From the NCBI GenBank assembly GCA_963995525.1, contig OZ023207.1:3316105-3380104 (forward strand): a stretch of 64,000 nucleotides of DNA, given 5' to 3'. The notes under the pieces were generated by a model. The model saw only the letters and a list, made by a program, of their open reading frames with translations, searched no databases and was not told where the DNA came from. The stretch comes from Escarpia spicata. Lineage: Eukaryota; Annelida; Polychaeta; Sabellida; Siboglinidae. Position numbers and translations under genes: made by a program. Positions 1 through 11,440 of the stretch are shown piece after piece; the stretch's first letter is position 1; each line of letters begins with the position of its first letter.

Positions 1-650
1 CGACTCCGCGAATGTTAGCGCTCGACTGCCATATTCTACTATGGAATTCTCTCCATCTATCTTCTTCTGTATAAGAATCGCTCATAGACAACGTGGACTG
101 GCATCCTCAACGAGTTTGGTGGGTAGCTTCGTATCAAAATAATTCAGCATTTTCCAGTGCGCCATTCAGTCTTACAGCTCACTGAGAACTTATCGCTGAT
201 CCTCTCCCCAATCCAAGGGAAAATCATGTTTCGTGTGGCTTCTCAACGGCTCTACCTCAGGGCTCTGGCCATTTCTACAACATTTTGCGGCTTGCTTGCG
301 TGATAACATACACTTTGTCTTAACCTGGTATAACTCCATCTCCACTGAAGACATGTCCAAAGAACTGGATTCTGCTCTTATAGAATTCAATTTTTTTTCT
401 CTATTTGCCGTGACATTTTACTCTCTCATTCGCTTAAGCACTTTCTTCCCAACCTCCATGTGCTCATCCGCTGTCTGACTGTACATTATGATGTAATCAA
501 AGATGTTGATGGTGTTGAAGGCTCGACAGTCGAGTAATTTTCGCACTTGGCCATTGGGCTAGTGTACTGCCTCAATTGGACTCACCCATGGCGTGGGACC
601 CTCTGAATCCTCTATCAAACCTAAATCTTTCAGATTATTTCCCTTTTACA
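1..650 (-). pseudogene. Ty3/Gypsy pol remnant (RT/RNase H), cut by window edge
   Basis: Reverse-strand sequence is a diverged copy of the Gypsy pol stretch at 10,131-10,794, including the GPTPWVSPI-type entry to the reverse transcriptase and the tract after the catalytic DD motif. No long open frame survives. It has the same internal RT deletion as the other copy, so the two were duplicated after that deletion. It continues beyond base 1. Confidence 0.7.
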
Positions 651-654
651 ACAT

Positions 655-1380
655 TTAACAAGATTATCTCACAGATAATTAACTGTAGGTGGACAAGGAA
701 GGCTTTTGGCTTATCGAGTGTCCAACCCTTATCTACGTGTATCCCGACATTCTGAGGTATGTGGTGATTTTATTTTAAAAAGTATTCACGCTACTAGCAC
801 CCACACATTAATTTACAGACCTTGGTGAAAAATGAAAACTTTCTGATAGCTAATCTGCACTGCTCCTTTACTAATGTAACTCCAGGTCGTCTAATCCTTC
901 TATCTTTCTAAACTGAGAAAAAATATTTCTATCAATATTTTCATAACCATTCAATATCTTAAGCCTTTTATCTTATTCCTCTCAAACTCCTGGTCTTGTC
1001 CTGTGTGGAAGCATTTAAATTTCCCAAAATTTAACAACATTTGCCATTTTTGAGACCATTTGATCAATCTGTCAAGATCTTCTTGTAAATGCTGTCTATC
1101 TCCATCACGTTTATTCCTTCTAAACACTTTTGTAGCATCCGCAAAATAAAACATTTCAACACCTTGCTTGTTATACCATCGTCCAAATCGTTCATATATA
1201 CTAAGAATAATATAGGTCTCAGTACTGATCCCTGTGGTACCTAACTCAAAACTAATTTCCAGTTTGAAGCCTCCCCGTCAACTACGACCCGTTGTCTTCT
1301 GTCAATCAATAATTTTTCTATCCAGTTTATTGTACCATTACCTATTAATTATGTTATTAATCTCTATATGATGGAGTCAA
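655..1380 (-). pseudogene. CR1-like LINE reverse transcriptase remnant
   Basis: The minus strand encodes the end of a CR1-type RT. A 67-residue open piece at 951-1,154 carries FADATKVFRR, a degenerate form of the FADDTKVFRR catalytic block seen intact at 43.5-46.1 kb. The 3' end with its ATCTTGTTAA-type tail lies near 655-670. Several frameshifts and stops make it a fossil. It is the counterpart of the copy at 8,876-10,125. Confidence 0.8.
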
Positions 1381-1799
1381 TTCTTGGTACACCAATCACC
1401 TAAGTCTCTATTATCTTTTGAGATAGATGGATGCCAATAATGATTGTTTGGATTCTGATTTGATACGTCATCAAGAGCCACTATTCTAACAAGGCTATAA
1501 TTTCCTGGCACGATTGTTCAACCAAATATCTGTCCAGTCTTTTTCTGTATAATCTGAACTGAAATTCCTTGCAGCATCACTATAGTCCACTCTATGCCCA
1601 CTCTATGTCCACTCTATGTCCACTTCCACATACCTAAATTTGCCCAAATGCGAGATGACCAGCCGGCCAACAGACAGCAGTCTGATATCTTACGGTACTC
1701 TAAAAGTCTCATCTGCCTCGCATTAAGTACATGTATTACCACGCAACACGCGTGCAAAAACACCGATTAGCGCATTGCACGGCAGTTATGTCTTTGTCG

Positions 1800-2450
1800 T
1801 AGCACTGAAAGATATGTATACTAGTATAGTTAAAATTGACATTGTTAATATAAAGTGATACTGAGTTTAATAAATACTAAACAGGATTCCAGATCTACAT
1901 GTATGTGTACGCATAATCAGCAAGTAGGAAACCAATCTGTCGAATACGACAGCCCGGTGTGAAAAAGGATTCTCCATCACTCACTAGTTGTAATAATATT
2001 TTATTATGTAAATGGTTCACAAACATGGAAACGTTGTTGTCTCATTTTATATATAATCATATATGTGGGGTAACACATATTTTTTCCTGAATAGTATGAT
2101 AACTAATTTTCTTTAAATAGTCACATTCATGTAAATAATCACATCTAAACGAGCGTTAATCACTCAAGACTGGACAAGAGGTTCAACGACTTTGAACCCA
2201 GATCGATCCTGCCGTGTACTCTCACCCGACTTGTAAACACTGTTTGTAACTCTAATTTCTGGTCATACAGAAATATAACATGTTTAGATACTCACATATT
2301 CGTAAACTATAACACATTATCTTTCTAATGAATCCAAAGACATGGCGATTATTCCAAATATTTACGGCATCTTGCTCATATTTCCGAAGGGCACACATCG
2401 ATCTTTAGCATGCAAAAATCGTATGTGAGGCTTCAGCGTTTCGGCGAGCG
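1800..2450. other. Non-coding, no recognisable feature
   Basis: AT-rich intergenic sequence without an open frame, RNA gene or tandem repeat that I can support. Confidence 0.5.
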
Positions 2451-2499
2451 ACCCGTAATACAAATTCCGCCAGATGGCAGAATGCCGGCGGAAAAGGGC

Positions 2500-4050
2500 T
2501 TCATATTGGCACTTAGCTACTTCGTAGATTTGTTCGTTGTTTGATCTGTGCTAATTTGCAATCCAAGCTGGCGAATTTTAGGGGGAAAACTGTAAACACG
2601 GCAGACGACTGGTGTTTTTTGGGCACGACAGAGTTTATTGAATTGGTCAATTTTAAGATCCCAGGTGGATATTCGACGTTATGTAACATATAAGTATATA
2701 ATGTTACAACTGGATAGTATTCGTATCTATTAACTATAGCAAAGGAACAACAATACATAAGCAATCTCAATACATTCACGTCACCTTCTGCACTACGTAA
2801 TTACACACCTATTATTATTATAGGACACTGTTCGCATATGTATGTTAAACCTTTTACAGACAGTAATACACAGGCAACGGAATTGCAGTCCTCCCATTGT
2901 AGGACCTGATAAAGGCAGTATACACATATGTCTAGTATTACACACAATTGATTGATATAATACACACACGTGAATTTGAGATGACAATCAGCTGCACGGA
3001 CGCAGCGCGCCAAATGTGACCAAACCGCAACTTAGGCCGTACGTATGAAGGAACCGATTACTGGGCCCAGAGACTCTACAAGTTGGTGTGTGGGTGTGTC
3101 TTTGCGCCAGTAACGTAAATGACAGGTCTAGCTTCACTAGCAGGGTGTGGTCTCTACCCCCTAGTGACCTCTGGTGAATTAACATTGACTTAAGTACTAG
3201 AATATCCACCAGGGCTACACATCCGCTGGGTGTTATGTTACATAGAGTTGTAAATTGAGTTTAATGTGTACGGTATGTTGGCAATTTAACCTGTTTGGAC
3301 TTGGCGATACAATGGGGTAGCCTTGAGAGGTCGACAAGAAAGTGGCCGATGTGGAGGAACGTTGCCGCTGTCCAAAAGGCCAATAGCCAGCAAGTACGTA
3401 AGTACGTAAGTACGTAAGTAGACTTGGCGAGATTTTGGTAATATATGTAGAATTTGACATCCTTTATTGAAACGGGAATTTCGATTTTTCAATAAACGTT
3501 CCAACCGTTGTTTTGAACATCATTATACTTTGACGCATGCCTACTATCTGATCAGTGACATAAGTGTACATTAGATGTATTCTTCAACATAAAATCTGTG
3601 ATTTCTTCAAATTGTAAATGTACATTTCGTTGTAATCTGTTGTTGAAAAAGAGACAAACTTCTGTTGTATGTGTGTGGGGGTGGGGGTGGGTACGACTGT
3701 GCGTGTGAGCGTGCGTGCGTGCGTGCGTGTGTGTGCAGCAGAATTCCATTAAAGTCTTAATACAAAGGATTTGTCGCCTAGGATCAGACACAGGTCTTCC
3801 AAAGATTAATCTTATTTAGCCAATTTAATTATATTGAGTGTGCCCAATAAATTAGTCGTGCCAACATGTGTTCATGCATGCGCGTGTATTTACGAATATA
3901 TGCACGCAAGCAAACATGCACGCATTTACGTATACACCTATACTCATATGCACACAATATATAGGGCCTATGCACTTATACACATATGCAGTCGAAGTAT
4001 GTAAGACGTTTAACAGTAAACAATACTACTACAAATAATTCAACAATGTG
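2500..4050. repeat. 3' flank of GPCR module 1 (segmental duplicate)
   Basis: Two blocks match the flank of receptor G5: 2,500-2,590 parallels 32,380-32,460, and 3,225-3,570 parallels 32,462-32,800. Between them module 1 has about 635 bp (2,592-3,225) that module 3 lacks, so an insertion or a deletion occurred. The block holds short GTAC-type repeats at 3,393-3,420 and a GT/GC microsatellite at 3,663-3,740. No protein-coding potential is evident. Confidence 0.7.
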
Positions 4051-4053
4051 AGT

Positions 4054-4059
4054 TTTATT
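4054..4059 (-). promoter_or_regulatory. Candidate polyadenylation signal AATAAA for G1
   Basis: The minus strand reads AATAAA about 50 bases past the G1 stop codon. The same hexamer sits at the same place downstream of G2 (12,836-12,841). The open paralog G5 has AATATA there. Confidence 0.45.
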
Positions 4060-4105
4060 TAAAAGGAAAAGACAAACTTAGCAAATAATAGCTGATATAT
4101 TACGT

Positions 4106-4870
4106 TCACTGCGTAATATTTTTGAACCACGTCGAAATCAATATAGCCGTTTTACTTGGAACACACGGAAAAAAGAGTAAATAAATAATACTATTGACCA
4201 AAGAATTACACATCAATATCCAAACTGCTGCAAATGTATAAGAATAATGCACATACTGGTCCATACCTATGACTGATATGAATTCGAGTATTACAACACG
4301 AATAGTTAGAATCAGATACGCGAAACATATAAACAAAATACTTCTACCAGCGCGAATGGATTTCAAATTCACCGATGGAATACTTTCAACATAGGCAGCT
4401 CCACCACCGATTGAGTTCACTTGCGCGGTTATTTGAAGGTGAGTTCGCACAATTACGGAGAATATCCTTGCATTGGCATAAACGATAACAATGACCGGTA
4501 CTACTATTATCAGTACCAAACCTGTAAGAAATGTAGCTTCAGTTGAGGAACTTATTTCTACATCGTACATGCATGTGGCAATGTCCCACGTTGTCTTTCC
4601 TTGGAGAAATACCGCAGATAAAACCGCCCCATTCAACCAAATGCTACAAATGATGATGTAACATCGATTTCTAGTGAGGATTTGTTCATATCGCAGTGGA
4701 TTCGTTATGGCGACCATCTTGCACACGGTCACCCAGCAGAGACTGTGCATGGAGTTGAATACGAACCAAGAACTGCAGAATAGTTGAATCTTAGGCAAGT
4801 AGCGAGTCATGTTATGTACATTCGGCGTCACGTTGAAAGGTTTGATGTCCTCAAAATAGCTTACACCCAT
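4106..4870 (-). pseudogene. G1: rhodopsin-like GPCR lacking TM1-TM2
   Basis: An uninterrupted 254-codon frame closely resembles receptor G5 (32,923-33,852). The first eleven residues (MGVSYFEDIKP) match the G5 N-terminus, but the next residues already correspond to the extracellular loop before TM3 (NVTPNV). About 58 residues covering TM1, the first intracellular loop and TM2 are missing, and the frame is kept. TM3 to TM7 follow in order, with CKM at the DRY position, an ECL2 cysteine and NSIIY in TM7. A five-helix product should not fold as a classical GPCR, so I call it a pseudogene despite the open frame. There is no intron sign at the junction, which lies near 4,836. Confidence 0.85.
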
Positions 4871-5032
4871 ACTTAATTTATATTCTCAATGTATGTTAGA
4901 TGCATTTTTGTGTCAACGCTGTTCATGATCAATGTCACACCGCCAACTATCTCCAACAAAGTGCGTTCATTACGACGTATCTTTTTTCAATTGTGAACAA
5001 CGCTTGCTGGTTGGTTTACGGTCCTCAGTGCC

Positions 5033-5410
5033 CGGATGATTCCACGCGCTGTAAATGGTGCTAAGGTATTGTACAGCATATCTGGCACAGGTGTGAGCTG
5101 GTATTCTTCACACCTAATTGAGCAATATCAAACCTTTAACATTGGGGACTGCTTTTCGGCTGCACTGCCGAATTTATGTGGTGTTCCCCAGGGTTCTGTT
5201 CTTGGGCCTTTGCTTTTCACTGTCTACACAACACCACTAAGTTATGTTATTAATAGTTATAATCTAAAACATCGTCACTATGCAGACGATACCCAGATTT
5301 ATATGTCTTTATCTACGACTAATATCAATTGCTCCATAAATCAGCTCAGAAATAATCTGCATCACATTTTCGTTTGGATGAGACAGAGTAGATTAAATAT
5401 AAAACTATAA
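5033..5410 (+). pseudogene. LINE-A copy A1: reverse transcriptase fragment
   Basis: An open frame of 124 codons (5,036-5,410) encodes the RT core of an L2-like [16 protein letters not shown] at about residue 50 and the catalytic HYADDTQIY at about residue 80. The 5' edge falls at the same target sequence (cagtgcccggatgat) as copies A2 and A4, so all descend from one truncated insertion upstream of the ancestral receptor. At 5,405 the LINE stops and the next module's boundary sequence begins. Confidence 0.85.
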
Positions 5411-6179
5411 TCAAAATGGATGTGTATAGTTCCAAAAGATTGAATGCGTTGCTATTGATTTTGGATTGACGTGGAACGTAGTCGCAATAGGCCCACAGGC
5501 GAAGCATATACGGTGCTACGGGGCGATATTATGTATGTTGAAGTTTCAAGATGACTATCTCAAGGCTGGGATAGTCTGGCACTTTTCGCCCGGCCTGACC
5601 AAACCAGACCAGACCAGATCAAACCACGTCAGACCACATCAGACCACAGCAGACTAGCACCGACTACAATCGACGTAGTGAACAGTTTTGACGTTTACGC
5701 GATTATGACTTCACGCTGGCTTCAGTTTCAATTGGTACCATTCGGTGTAGTGAACAAAATCAAAAATAGATAAGCGAGAGAAAAATGAACAACTCGAAAC
5801 ACGTCCAAAACATGAAAATCTACGGTCTCTAGTACCCTCACGGCTCGTCCTTTCCCGACGATCTTGGAGTCATTTGAAAGGAAGTACTTTCTGTTATTCT
5901 AGCGTCATCAATTCCCGGTAATCGTTTAAAGAGCCCCTATAAACGAACCTACAATCTTGCCGTTTCCGGTGTTCAGTACGATTCCAAACGATGTTGACGG
6001 CGGGTACTCAATACACTAATCTTCCGATTGCGGCGCTGTTTTCCTCATTTGCAGAGGTTCAGACATGCGCACTTCACCATTTCTTGATTTTGTGTTATAA
6101 ACTCCACGCACTTTTAAACACCGGCGAAACTCAACTTCCTTTTATGACAGCGAAACCGATCTATTTTTGAGACAATGCA

Positions 6180-6345
6180 GTCTAACCTGGTCTGTTTATA
6201 CACATTCATAACATTAGCACAATTTTCAGTGCCTGGAATCATCCGGGCACTGGGGAAGGTAAACCAATCAGAAGGAAAGGTCGCAATGTAGACACTTTGT
6301 TGGAGACAGTCGGTAGTATGATATTGGACATGACTAGTGTTTGTA
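6180..6345 (-). repeat. Inverted fragment of the GPCR upstream region / LINE-A junction
   Basis: On the minus strand this reads like the segment upstream of G1, G2 and G5 (about 4,930-5,045, 13,870-13,990 and 33,910-34,025), including the cagtgcccggatgattcc junction with LINE-A. It shows that a piece of the module was copied here in opposite orientation. Confidence 0.7.
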
Positions 6346-6534
6346 ATGTCGTTGTGATAGCAGTCAGTACCCATGACGTAGGTGGTGTGACCTTGCAGAG
6401 AACGGGACGTGCAAATATGGCGTCATGTGAATGTTCTATCAAGAATAAAAAATTGTATTTTCAATAACTCGTAATTTCCGAAGCCATCATAGTGGTGAAG
6501 AGAGTACATGGAATACGTACACAACAGTCATACT

Positions 6535-6845
6535 CTCGGTGACGCGAACAATGTTTTTAGTAACTTATGTTTTGATGAACATTACTGCCGGAGGCGTACA
6601 AAATGTTCTAGGGAGGGAGGGCGAAAGGGAGGGACTAAGAGTTGAACAGCTCAGCATCAGTGAGTGCAGTAAATGATGAAGGTCGATCACGACACCGTGT
6701 CACGCTATCACGCGAACAATGCTGTGAATAACTGATGGTTTGAAGATTACTCTTGGAGGCGTAGAAAATGTTCGAGTGAGGAAGCAGGGAAGGACATAAT
6801 GAATGATTAAGATCGGTCACGACACCGTGTCACGCTATCACATAG
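6535..6845. repeat. Imperfect tandem repeat, period about 130-165 bp
   Basis: The phrase gtgtcacgctatcac occurs at about 6,698 and 6,829, and gcgaacaatg at 6,545 and 6,711, with a shared GGAGGCGTA block between. Two to three diverged units. Confidence 0.6.
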
Positions 6846-6879
6846 CCGTGATAGATCCAAGAGTAGACATGGGTGTAAG

Positions 6880-7590
6880 AAATCGGAATCAAAGAAGACA
6901 TGTTTTCGCTGTGTATGAGAATACCCACACAAAGCGAATTTCCAGCCAAAGATGTAATGTAGAAATGTAGAAAATGTGGTAGATTTGGCACTTCTAAAAG
7001 AAATGTCATTCACAGTCGAAAATGGTGAGCCGACTATCCGACGAGGATTATATGACAATACCCTGTGTTTCTGGTGAGAACCAAAAGGATTACACCAGAT
7101 GTACAACTGTCAGAAGTAGATGTACGCTGCCTAATATACTCCGGTGCTGCACTGAACCTGATAGGAGAGGACTCTTTTCGAGAGTTGAAAACCTATAAGC
7201 TTAGTCAACCGACGAAAAAGCTATGTTGTACGGTACACAACGTGAAAAACGAAAGTAATCACTGCTAGGTTGTTTCCAGGAGAGAGCAAAGACACCACAG
7301 ACCAAAATAGCAACCGTCTCTGACGTTATGTCATGAAAGGATAAGTCAGCAATCTGTTAGGCTGTGAAACTGCTGAGAAGCTTGGCTTAATAACATTCAT
7401 ACAGATTGTGAATGATGTATCTTTTGACAAAGTAGTAGACCAACACAAAGACAGATTTGAAGGCCAAGGCAAGATGAAGGTCGTACAAGTCGAGTTGAAC
7501 TTTAATGAAGATGTGAAGTCGATAGCTCAGAAGAAGAAACACATTCCGTTCCATGGCCGAGATGATCAAGATGACCGTGTCAATATTTAA
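6880..7590 (+). pseudogene. Ty3/Gypsy gag-pro-RT remnant
   Basis: In plus-strand order I read a degenerate CCHC zinc knuckle region (about 6,895-7,010), an aspartic protease core (7,065-7,268) and the start of the reverse transcriptase (7,400-7,590, with a KKKHIPFHGRDD stretch typical of the RT entry). The protease block is CLIYSGAALNLIG, where the family has D-S-G-A, so the catalytic Asp is Tyr here. Frames shift between the domains. The downstream RT, RNase H and integrase parts resume at 10,131, after an intervening 2.5 kb that includes a CR1 insertion. Confidence 0.8.
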
Positions 7591-8870
7591 TAAAGTACGA
7601 TACCGTAATCACAGTGGTGAGCTTTCATGTATAAATGGAATGTATGTTTACCCTGGACAGATGTGTGACAGCATCCGTTGCGCAAATGAGAGTGAGTGTT
7701 GTCCAACCTTGGTGAATCAGGAGTTATATTTATTTCTGTCCATTTGAATCTGAAATATAACGAGGACTGCAAATTCGGGGTAGAATAAGATTCCTTACAC
7801 AGCGAATTTCTACTTCCGGATTAAGGGTCGGTGCGGCAGAATTTTACAACGGCAGGATTTTTCGCTACACCGTCATTATCGTGCCGTCATTATTAGCCAG
7901 CAAGCAGACGTTTTCCAACATGCAAGTGCTACTTGCGAACAGCTTGGCAGACTATTAGAATCAACTGGTGTGGGTTAATACATCGAGAAGACAAAGAGCG
8001 GCCCCTAATCACCTGGTAAACGGCGCCTGACAAAACGCCTGCTGCCGGCTGTCTCTGTACACTCGACAAAGACATAACTGCCGTGCAAAGCGCTAGTCAG
8101 TGTTTGTGCACGCTTGTTGCGTGGTAATACATGTACTTGAAGCGAGGCAGATGAGACCTCTAGAGTACCGTAAATATCAGTCTGCTGTCTGTTGGCCGGA
8201 TGGTCATCTCGCATTTGGGCAATTAGAGGTATGTGGGAGTGGACATAGAGTGGACTATATTGATGCTGCAAGGAATTTCAGTTGATGAATTGTGCAGACA
8301 GCAGACATCAGAATATACACAGAAGTACTGCGTGTATACTTGGTTGAACAGTCGTGCCAAGAAATTATAGCCTTTTTGGAATAGTGGCTATTTATGACGT
8401 ATCAAATCAGAATCCAAATAATAATTATTGGCATCCATCTATCTCAAACGATAAAAGGGATGTAGGTGATTGGTGTTCCAAGAATTAACACCATCGTATA
8501 GAGAGAATAAACTACTTCCTCTGCAACCATGTTATAGGTTCTGCACTGCAGGTTAATAAATAATTGTACCAAAAACAAACTACATATGGACAGAAAGACA
8601 GCACTACTCATGTCATGATATCTTATGGCTACAAAAGGCAACAAGCCAGCTGATCTCTAACCACCTCGATAAGTTCAGATATCGCCAATGCCCACCTGCA
8701 TTTTATTGTTATTCCCAGTAGCATAATAATAATAACAACAACATATGTTTGATATGCGATCTCTAACTTCATTAACTAAGCAATGCTCTTATAGAAGTAA
8801 AACACATTACAAAGTCAGTTAAAACATGAGGGAAATTAAAACAAATTACAAATACGCAACTGGTCTTAAC
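7591..8870. other. Non-coding stretch inside the split Gypsy element
   Basis: It separates the two Gypsy halves upstream of the CR1 copy. From 8,067 to about 8,510 it is duplicated in inverted orientation at 1,380-1,799. No open frame looks real and I recognise no element type. Confidence 0.5.
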
Positions 8871-10794
8871 CAACTCTATGAAATTATGTAACCCCGGAAA
8901 TGATAGCAAACAAAATAAGGTCTATGAAAGATAATAAATCACTTGGAGTGGATGGGATTACGCACAAACAACTATTGTAAATTGTAAAATAAATGAGCAT
9001 ATAGCTTACAACAGTTTTTATTTTGTCATTAGAAGAAGGAGTGGTTCCTTTAGAATGGAAAGAAGCAAACATTATACCGTTATTTTAAAAATGTTCGAGA
9101 AACAAGTCAGAGAACTATCGACCAGTGAGTATAACATCGGTGATTTGCAAATTATTAGAAAGACTATACCCTTTAAAGCGAGGTCCTGCTTAAAATTATG
9201 CTATGATTTTTTAAATATCTCACTAAGTGGGTAGGCGAGGGACCACCAGTAGATATCAATGGCATAATTATTAGGCAATGGTATAATTAACTGCATACAA
9301 AAATGATTGATTGACAGAAGACAACGGGTCGTAGTTGACGAGGAGGCATCAAGCTGGAAATCAGTTTTGAGTTGGGTACCACAGGGATCGGTATTGAGAA
9401 TTGTATTATTCTTAGTATAAAAAAACGATTTGGACGATGTTATAGTAAGCAAGGTGTTGAAATGTTTTATGTTGCGGATGCTACAAGAGTGATTAGAAGG
9501 ATTAAACGTGTTGGAGACAGACAGCATTTACAAGATGATCTTGACAGATTCATCAAATGGTCTGAAATGTTGTTCAATTTTGGGAAATGTAAATGTTTCC
9601 TTATAGGCCATAGGGGGCCTTATCGCAAGAAGGACATATATAATATTATGTTAGAAAGAGTACAGAGGAGAACGACTAGAATGTTACCAAAACTTAGGGA
9701 TCTTAATTATCAAATACGCTTCAAAAATGTGGTTTAACAACACTTGAGATCAGGAGATTGAGTGGAAAAAGATAATAGTGCTTAAGATATTGTATGGTTA
9801 TGAAAATATTGATAGAAATATTTTTTTTAGTTTAGAAAGATAGAAAGATTAGACGACCTGGAGTTACATTAGTAAAGGAGCAGTGTAGATTACCTATCAG
9901 AAAGTTTTCATTTTCACAAAGGTCTGTAAATGAATGAAACAGATTATCTGCTGAATGTGTGGGTGATAGTAGCGTGAATACTTTTTAAAATAAAATCAAA
10001 ACAAACCTCAGAATGTCGGAATACACGTAGATAAAAAGGGTTGGACTCTCGATAAGCCAAAATGCTTCCTTGTCCACCTGCCATCTGAAGTTAATTATCT
10101 GGGAGGCAATCTTATTAAATGTTCTAAAAGGGAAAGAATCTGAAAGATTTAGATCTGATAGAGGATTCAGTGGGTCCCACGCCATGGGTGAGTCCAATTG
10201 AGGCGGTACACTAGCCCAATGGCCAAGTGCGAATATGTCTCGACAGTCGAGCCTTCAACACCGTCAACATCTTTGATGACATCATAATGTACAGTCAGAC
10301 AGCAGATGAGCACACGAAGGTTGGGAACAAAGTGCTTAAGCGAATGAGAGAGTAAAATGTCACAGCAAACAGAGACAAAATGTGAATTCCATAAGAGCAG
10401 AATCCAGTTTTTTGGACATGTCTTCAGTGAAGATGGAGTTAGTCTCGGTGAAGACAAAGTGTATGTTATCACGCAAGCAAGCAAGCCGAAGAATGTTGTA
10501 GAAATGGCCCAATATGTCTCCATATTAATTCCAGTGCACTGTGGTAGAGCCGTTGAAACCGCCTCACGAAACAAGATTTTCGCTTGGATTGGGGAGAGGA
10601 TCAGCATCAAGCTCTCAGTGAAAAACTGAATGGCGCACTGGGAAATGCTAAGTTATTTTTATATAAAGCTACACGCCAAACTCGTTAAGGATGCCAGCCC
10701 ACGTGGTCTATGAGCGATTCTTACACAGAAGAATATAGATGGAGAGTATTCCATAATTGAATATGGCAGTCGAGCGTTAATAGACGCGGAGTCG
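8067..10794. repeat. Right arm of the large inverted duplication
   Basis: Reverse-complement partner of 1-1,799. It contains a non-coding block, the CR1 copy at 8,876-10,125 and the Gypsy RT/RNase H segment. Because both arms carry the same CR1 insertion into the same Gypsy position, duplication followed the nested insertion. Confidence 0.8.
8876..10125 (+). pseudogene. CR1-like LINE fragment, 5'-truncated, plus strand
   Basis: Diverged relative of the 43.5-46.1 kb CR1 element. RT and C-terminal blocks are recognisable across stops and frameshifts: an EEGVVPLEWKEANIIPLF-like tract near 9,030-9,085, the YVADATRVIRR form of the catalytic block at about 9,465, and LERVQRRTTRMLPKLRDL at about 9,650. 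The 3' end runs into a GGCAATCTTATTAAATG tail near 10,110-10,125. It lies inside the Gypsy pol gene. Confidence 0.85.
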
Positions 10795-11440
10795 ATGACC
10801 AGCCAGACTGAACGAGAGGCATTCGTTATATGCTGGGTTTGTGAGCATTTCAGTTACTACATTGAAGTTTCAGAGTTTATGGTCGTCACACACGACAAAC
10901 TACTCGAGGGCATCATCAGGAAATGTAAAGACACCGAGACTTCATCGAATATTTCTGCATCTCCAGCCTTACAACATGGAAGTGGTATATTGTTTACGTA
11001 AGAAGAATCGGTAGATGATCTTTCTCGACGTACTCCGTTTCCAAGAAAACAAGATAGCAAATCACGGCTAGATTTGAAGCTAGCCATCACATCTTCAACG
11101 CAATTGAACGCTACCATAATGAAGGAATTAAGAGTATTCTCCGAGAAGAACTCCGTAATGAAACGGCAGGAGACGAGGGACTGCAGATTGTGTTGAACTG
11201 CATTTTTCCAGAAAGGTGGAACGAAATAGATGACAAATACGCTGCGTACCTGCGGGTCAAACACCAATTGTCTATACTGGATGGATTAGTTCTCCGAGGA
11301 GAAAGGATCGTTCTCCCGCAGATATTACAGAACCGTGCTGTGAATATTGCATATGCCCGCCATCAGGGTATCGTAAGGACGGTAGTCCTACTCCTGAATG
11401 TTGACGTTAAGCCGACAACAACCGACACAGTGAGGTGATA
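10131..11440 (+). pseudogene. Ty3/Gypsy pol remnant: RT, RNase H, integrase N-terminus
   Basis: Read across frameshifts, the order is the RT entry block (VGPTPWVSPIE, about 10,165-10,200), RT after the catalytic site (FDDIIMYSQTADEH, about 10,265-10,310, then KCEFHKSRIQFFGHVFS at 10,378), the RNase H connection (SQTEREAFVICWVCEHF at 10,800) and an integrase HHCC-like region (DGLVLRGERIVLPQ at about 11,280 and ARHQGIVRT at 11,360). The RT palm between the entry block and the DD motif is deleted, and the left arm at 1-650 shares this. No LTR was identified. Confidence 0.85.

Larger units (their letters stand above)
1..1799. repeat. Left arm of a large inverted duplication
   Basis: Read on the minus strand, this stretch parallels 8,067-10,794: Gypsy pol, then the CR1 3' part, then a non-coding stretch ending near a conserved gcagttatgtctttgtcg. 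Relative to the right arm it lacks roughly 770 bp (right-arm positions about 8,520-9,290). The arm is truncated by the window start, so its real length is unknown. Confidence 0.8.
5405..6880. other. Module boundary and mixed non-coding repeats
   Basis: 5,405-5,560 duplicates the module boundary also found at 11,915-11,990 and 32,203-32,340. Loose ten-base repeats of a gaccaaacca type lie at 5,587-5,655. 5,985-6,195 resembles 55,018-55,210. I see no coding region. Confidence 0.6.
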
